A stretch of DNA of 8,123 nt. Origin: JAYEHK01 sp034659475 (lineage in GTDB: Bacteria > Bacillota > Syntrophomonadia > Syntrophomonadales > Syntrophomonadaceae). The stretch spans positions 1 through 8,123 of the forward strand of contig JAYEHK010000176.1 in assembly GCA_034659475.1 (NCBI GenBank). Direction: 5' to 3'. How positions within the stretch are numbered: position 1 is the first letter of the stretch; each line of letters starts with the position of its first letter. The notes beneath the pieces were generated by a model that had not been told where the DNA came from, did no database searches, and was given only the letters and a program-made list of their open reading frames with translations. Below, piece by piece: positions 5,881-8,123 of this stretch. The translations under genes were made by a program, and so were the position numbers.

Positions 5881-6086
5881 ATCGCAACAACTTCTTCTTT
5901 AATGAAATGCAATCGAACCAAACGTGGTAAATGCTCCTCCTCAAAATGGCATCTTACTGCTTTCTTTATTTCCTCTCTAATGCCATCCAATGTTTCACTT
6001 TCGGTAAATATTGAATGACCTAAAGCCCTTGCAATATATCCACCCTCTGGAGCTTCTTCAACCAGGAATATCAATTCCTTTTCCAT
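5877..6086 (-). CDS. hicB: Short HicB-like antitoxin
   Basis: A 69-residue protein starting at the ATG at 6086, which has GGAAGGTG 5 bases upstream. An in-frame ATG at 6110 has no ribosome site and lies at the 5' end of the predicted transcript. The pattern KELIFLVEEAPEGGYIARAL plus GHSIFTE is the HicB partial RNase-H-like fold. Relatives of this short type are, from memory, sometimes misannotated as 2-oxoisovalerate dehydrogenase subunit. It lacks the C-terminal helix-turn-helix or ribbon-helix-helix domain of full HicB, so it can be expected to bind the toxin but perhaps not to repress its own promoter. It overlaps the toxin gene by 4 bases. Confidence 0.82.
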   Translation of the reverse strand: MEKELIFLVEEAPEGGYIARALGHSIFTESETLDGIREEIKKAVRCHFEEEHLPRLVRLHFIKEEVVAM

Positions 6087-6123
6087 TGGTTCACCTTCCT
6101 TCTGCAACATTATATTAGATTAG

Positions 6124-6129
6124 ATTATA
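6124..6129 (-). promoter_or_regulatory. Likely -10 box of the hicBA operon
   Basis: A perfect TATAAT on the minus strand, 37 bases before the ATG at 6086. The predicted start point near 6117 leaves a leader of about 30 bases with the ribosome site in it. The -35 at a 17-base spacing (GAATTT) is weak. Confidence 0.4.
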
Positions 6130-6222
6130 CCACTAAAAGTTATTACAAATTCGTGCCGTATAATATGGCTTCTTGCAATTACTTACTAACCACTCATAAA
6201 AATATTCGGAGGGGCTGAAGGC

Positions 6223-6498
6223 TTACGTAACATATGGGGTCTGACCCCAGAATGTATGGAATTGTTGAATAAGTGATGTTTTTTGGGGTTTGGTTAGTTT
6301 TTTGATGGCGGCTTCGCGTTTAAGGGCAGCGCTTTTGCTGGGACAGGTTTCTAGATAGATGAGTTCGACGGGACATCGCCCTCGGGTATAACGGCTGGCG
6401 ATGCCTTGCTGGTGCTGTTGCAGACGTCGTTCAATGTTGACTGTGTATCCGGTGTAGTAGGTATCATCACAACACCGAAGCATATATACGTAGGGCAT
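6223..6498 (-). CDS. GIY-YIG nuclease family protein (UPF0213/YazA-type)
   Basis: A 91-residue single-domain GIY-YIG protein. The family's landmarks are visible: VYML at 4-7 for the GIY strand, YYTGYT at 14-19 for YIG, ERRLQQH at 23-29 with catalytic Arg and His candidates, YTRGRCPVELIY at 37-48, and the metal-binding Glu in LKREAAIKKL (E62). It closely resembles the small YazA/YhbQ group, whose cellular substrate is not well established. The start ATG at 6498 has AAGGAG 8 bases upstream. The last eight residues (WGQTPYVT) come from a TGGGGTC/GACCCCA palindrome inserted at or near the original end. A second palindrome lies 25 bases before the start. It may be transcribed with the histidine kinase upstream (59-base gap). 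Confidence 0.85.
   Translation of the reverse strand: MPYVYMLRCCDDTYYTGYTVNIERRLQQHQQGIASRYTRGRCPVELIYLETCPSKSAALKREAAIKKLTKPQKTSLIQQFHTFWGQTPYVT
6235..6249. repeat. TGGGGTC-T-GACCCCA palindrome inside the GIY-YIG gene end
   Basis: A perfect 7-bp-arm palindrome encoding residues W84 to P88. Similar GGGGTC/GACCCC palindromes are, to my knowledge, scattered widely in bacterial genomes as REP-like elements. It belongs to a different sequence class from the GGGGACG repeats here. Confidence 0.6.
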
Positions 6499-6522
6499 AT
6501 GAGAAGTCTCCTTGTTGATTCG

Positions 6523-6551
6523 GGTGACAAGGGGACGATCCCCTTGTCACC
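6523..6551. repeat. Type IV GGGGACG palindrome (GGTGACAAGGGGA arms)
   Basis: Perfect 13-bp arms 6523-6535 and 6539-6551 surround CGA. The sequence includes the shared GACAAGGGGACG-like core, with the right half fully symmetrical. It begins 6 bases after the histidine kinase stop and ends 25 bases before the GIY-YIG start, so it may be a transcript-end hairpin or mRNA stabiliser. No T tract follows it on the minus strand. Confidence 0.8.
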
Positions 6552-6557
6552 TCTCCC

Positions 6558-7865
6558 TCAGCCAATTAGTGGCAGAGTGATGGTGACCGTCGTTCCTTTT
6601 CCTACTTCGCTTTCAATCGCAAGATCTCCTTTATGGTCCTTTATGAGTTTACAGGAAACAGGAATTCCCAGCCCTGTTCCATTTGTTTTAGTAGTGAAAA
6701 ATGGTTCCTTTAACCTGCAGAGATATTCAGGGGGAATACCGGGACCATTATCTGTAAATTGCATCCTAACATCATGGCTGTCAATCTGGCTGCTAACCTT
6801 GAGAATTCCTCCAGGCTCCATGGCTTCCAGAGCATTGTTACAGATATTTAAAATGATCTGTTTCATCTTATCCGGATCAATGAGAACATCTGTAGAAGGG
6901 AAACATTCAAAACTTTTTTCAAGTGTGATCTTGTGATTTTTAATCTGCCCCTGGTTTAATTGCAGACAATGCTCAAGCAGTTCATTAATATCCCATTTTT
7001 CGAAATGCAACTCATCGTTGCGTGCAAGGCTAAGGAAATCGCTTAACAGTCGATTGGCTCGACTGAGTTCTTCCATCATTAGTTCATAGTCTTTGAGATC
7101 GATGCGATTGTCCAGCGCTAACATCTGTAAATAGGTCGAAACAGTTGTCATTGGATTGCGCAGTTCGTGAGCGATGCTGGCATACATTTCGCCGATCTGG
7201 TTAAATTTGCTAATGAGTGCTTTTCTCTCTTCTTCGATTTTTTCGTTCTCCAGACAAGTGGCTTCTGCCCTTTTATATATAAATTCGAAGGCAAATCCGG
7301 TTTCTTTAAGAAGATCCATAATCAGTCTCTGGTCGTGAAGACTTGCTTCATTATTCCAGGCTATACGACAAACACCAACAAATCCCGAACATCCAAAAAT
7401 CGGGATTTCCATGAGAAATTTCAGTTTCTTGCTCAGCAATTTCTCATCCTCGACATAACAACCCTCCGATGTTAACAGTCGAGATTGCACATGAGGATTT
7501 GGTGCCATACTGTGAAAAGAGGTATGTTGCAAAGGATAAGTACTGGTTTCCCATACTTCCCCCTCTAAATGATAAAGGTACAAAAAATCTCCGGTTGGCA
7601 CAGATATTTCAAAAACATAGCGGGGAAATTCCGTACTTAACAGATTCATAAAACCAATATACGGCTCATGGGGTTGACTGTATTCTGTAAGAATATGGAG
7701 GGCGTTTGCAAGCAATATTATCTTCCGTTGTAGATAATATTGCTGTCTCTGTTGATCAGATTGTAATAAATCTTCTCGTTTTTCGGATTCCACCCAATGA
7801 TCAAACTTCGTAGGTAAACTACCGGATGGATACTGCCGAAATGGGTTGGTTTTATCCATTAACAT
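6558..7865 (-). CDS. Soluble sensor histidine kinase, sporulation-kinase-like
   Basis: A 435-residue cytoplasmic kinase with no membrane segment. Residues about 45-200 are a sensor region that may be a GAF-like domain (ligand unknown). A short coiled coil at about 200-225 leads to the HisKA domain. The phospho-acceptor is H233 in ASIAHELRNPMTTVSTYLQM, close to the H-box of KinA-type sporulation kinases. The ATPase domain has the N-box (NICNNALEA, 340-348), G1 (DNGPGI, 372-377), F-box (PFFTTK, 388-393) and G2 (GTGLGI, 396-401). It looks complete and active. No response regulator is nearby, as expected for an orphan phosphorelay kinase. The start could be ATG 7865 or the in-frame ATG 7859; GGGAAAG fits the second better and AAAGGAAG the first. 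Two Spo0A-box-like sites lie before it. The assignment to sporulation is inference. Confidence 0.9.
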   Translation of the reverse strand: MLMDKTNPFRQYPSGSLPTKFDHWVESEKREDLLQSDQQRQQYYLQRKIILLANALHILTEYSQPHEPYIGFMNLLSTEFPRYVFEISVPTGDFLYLYHLEGEVWETSTYPLQHTSFHSMAPNPHVQSRLLTSEGCYVEDEKLLSKKLKFLMEIPIFGCSGFVGVCRIAWNNEASLHDQRLIMDLLKETGFAFEFIYKRAEATCLENEKIEEERKALISKFNQIGEMYASIAHELRNPMTTVSTYLQMLALDNRIDLKDYELMMEELSRANRLLSDFLSLARNDELHFEKWDINELLEHCLQLNQGQIKNHKITLEKSFECFPSTDVLIDPDKMKQIILNICNNALEAMEPGGILKVSSQIDSHDVRMQFTDNGPGIPPEYLCRLKEPFFTTKTNGTGLGIPVSCKLIKDHKGDLAIESEVGKGTTVTITLPLIG

Positions 7866-7902
7866 TTCTTTCCCAACTTCCTTTAAGCCTTTACCCTATT
7901 CA

Positions 7903-7920
7903 TTCGACTACTTTCGTCAA
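7903..7920 (-). promoter_or_regulatory. Tandem Spo0A-box-like sites upstream of the kinase gene
   Basis: On the minus strand TTGACGAA (7913-7920) and TAGTCGAA (7903-7910) lie exactly 10 bases apart, in the same orientation. The first fits TGNCGAA and the second is one base from TTGTCGAA. They sit 8-25 bases after the predicted start point, a place suited to repression. Confidence 0.4.
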
Positions 7921-7934
7921 CATGTTTCATTATT

Positions 7935-7943
7935 ATTATAACA
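7935..7943 (-). promoter_or_regulatory. Extended -10 promoter of the histidine kinase gene
   Basis: The minus strand reads TGTTATAAT, a perfect TATAAT with the TGn extension. There is no good -35. Transcription from about 7928 gives a leader of roughly 63 bases containing the Spo0A-like boxes. Confidence 0.5.
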
Positions 7944-8004
7944 AATTGTGTTGGCTGTGTTGTATATTTTTCCACAATAAATTGTCTTTATTTAATATTG
8001 ATTC

Positions 8005-8024
8005 CCCTGCTGAAACAGGGTGTT
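8005..8024 (+). terminator. Weak hairpin with short T run
   Basis: CCCTG (8005-8009) pairs with CAGGG (8016-8020) across CTGAAA, followed by TGTTTT. The stem is only 5 bp, and no plus-strand gene precedes it in the window. Confidence 0.3.
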
Positions 8025-8123
8025 TTCCCTTGATAGAGTAGGTGATTTAAAATTTTTCGTCAATAATTTCCGCATAGATGTTCTTTTTTACTTAAAAATG
8101 GCCTGATCAGTCTCCATTATTAC

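Noticed and set aside
6406..6936. 176-residue plus-strand open frame
   Set aside because: It is antisense to the GIY-YIG and histidine kinase genes and crosses the palindrome between them; there is no ribosome site.
7826..8123. Small gene at the right end of the window (plus-strand frame 7826-8041)
   Set aside because: It begins antisense within the kinase gene, has no ribosome site and is low in complexity. The stretch from 7866 holds only the kinase promoter, Spo0A-like boxes and a weak hairpin.

Overview
The window looks like chromosome from a moderately AT-rich, endospore-forming Firmicute, probably a member of the Clostridia. The evidence is strong AGGAGG-type ribosome binding sites, GTG and TTG starts, SLH-domain surface anchoring, a KinA-like soluble histidine kinase with tandem Spo0A-box-like sites before it, and a Firmicutes-style DUF4013 membrane protein. 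I cannot name the genus from sequence alone.

Layout. Bases 89-3887 hold three minus-strand genes for exported proteins, read in the order 3887 to 2535 (beta-helix protein), 2368 to 1391 (three SLH domains plus a FIVAR-like domain) and 1291 to 89 (second beta-helix protein). The two beta-helix proteins share an architecture: signal peptide, right-handed beta-helix, C-terminal Ig-like beta-sandwich. Neither has its own wall anchor, so the SLH protein between them may supply one. Bases 3888-4235 are a divergent intergenic region with two inverted copies of a repeat around a hairpin, followed on the plus strand by a DUF4013 membrane protein (4236-4829). A minus-strand tRNA-Pro(CGG) with its own promoter and terminator lies at 5006-5082. 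Minus-strand genes follow: an unrecognised 90-aa protein (5216-5488), a hicB-hicA toxin-antitoxin pair (5638-6086), a GIY-YIG nuclease-family protein (6223-6498) and a soluble sensor histidine kinase (6558-7865).

The most striking feature is a dense set of short palindromic repeats. At least ten lie between bases 55 and 6551, and nearly every gene junction has one. Most share a core close to GGGGACG but carry different terminal inverted repeats: AAGTCAAC/GTTGACTT (3 copies), TGACACA/TGTGTCA (5 copies, four of them forming two large perfect inverted repeats), GAGACA/TGTCTC (1) and GGTGACAAGGGGA/TCCCCTTGTCACC (1). A separate TGGGGTC/GACCCCA palindrome lies inside the end of the GIY-YIG gene. 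They resemble REP-type elements mobilised in trans by IS200-like (RAYT) transposases, but no such transposase is in the window. In places the repeats appear to supply gene-end hairpins, a -35 box, spurious start codons and a protein C-terminus.
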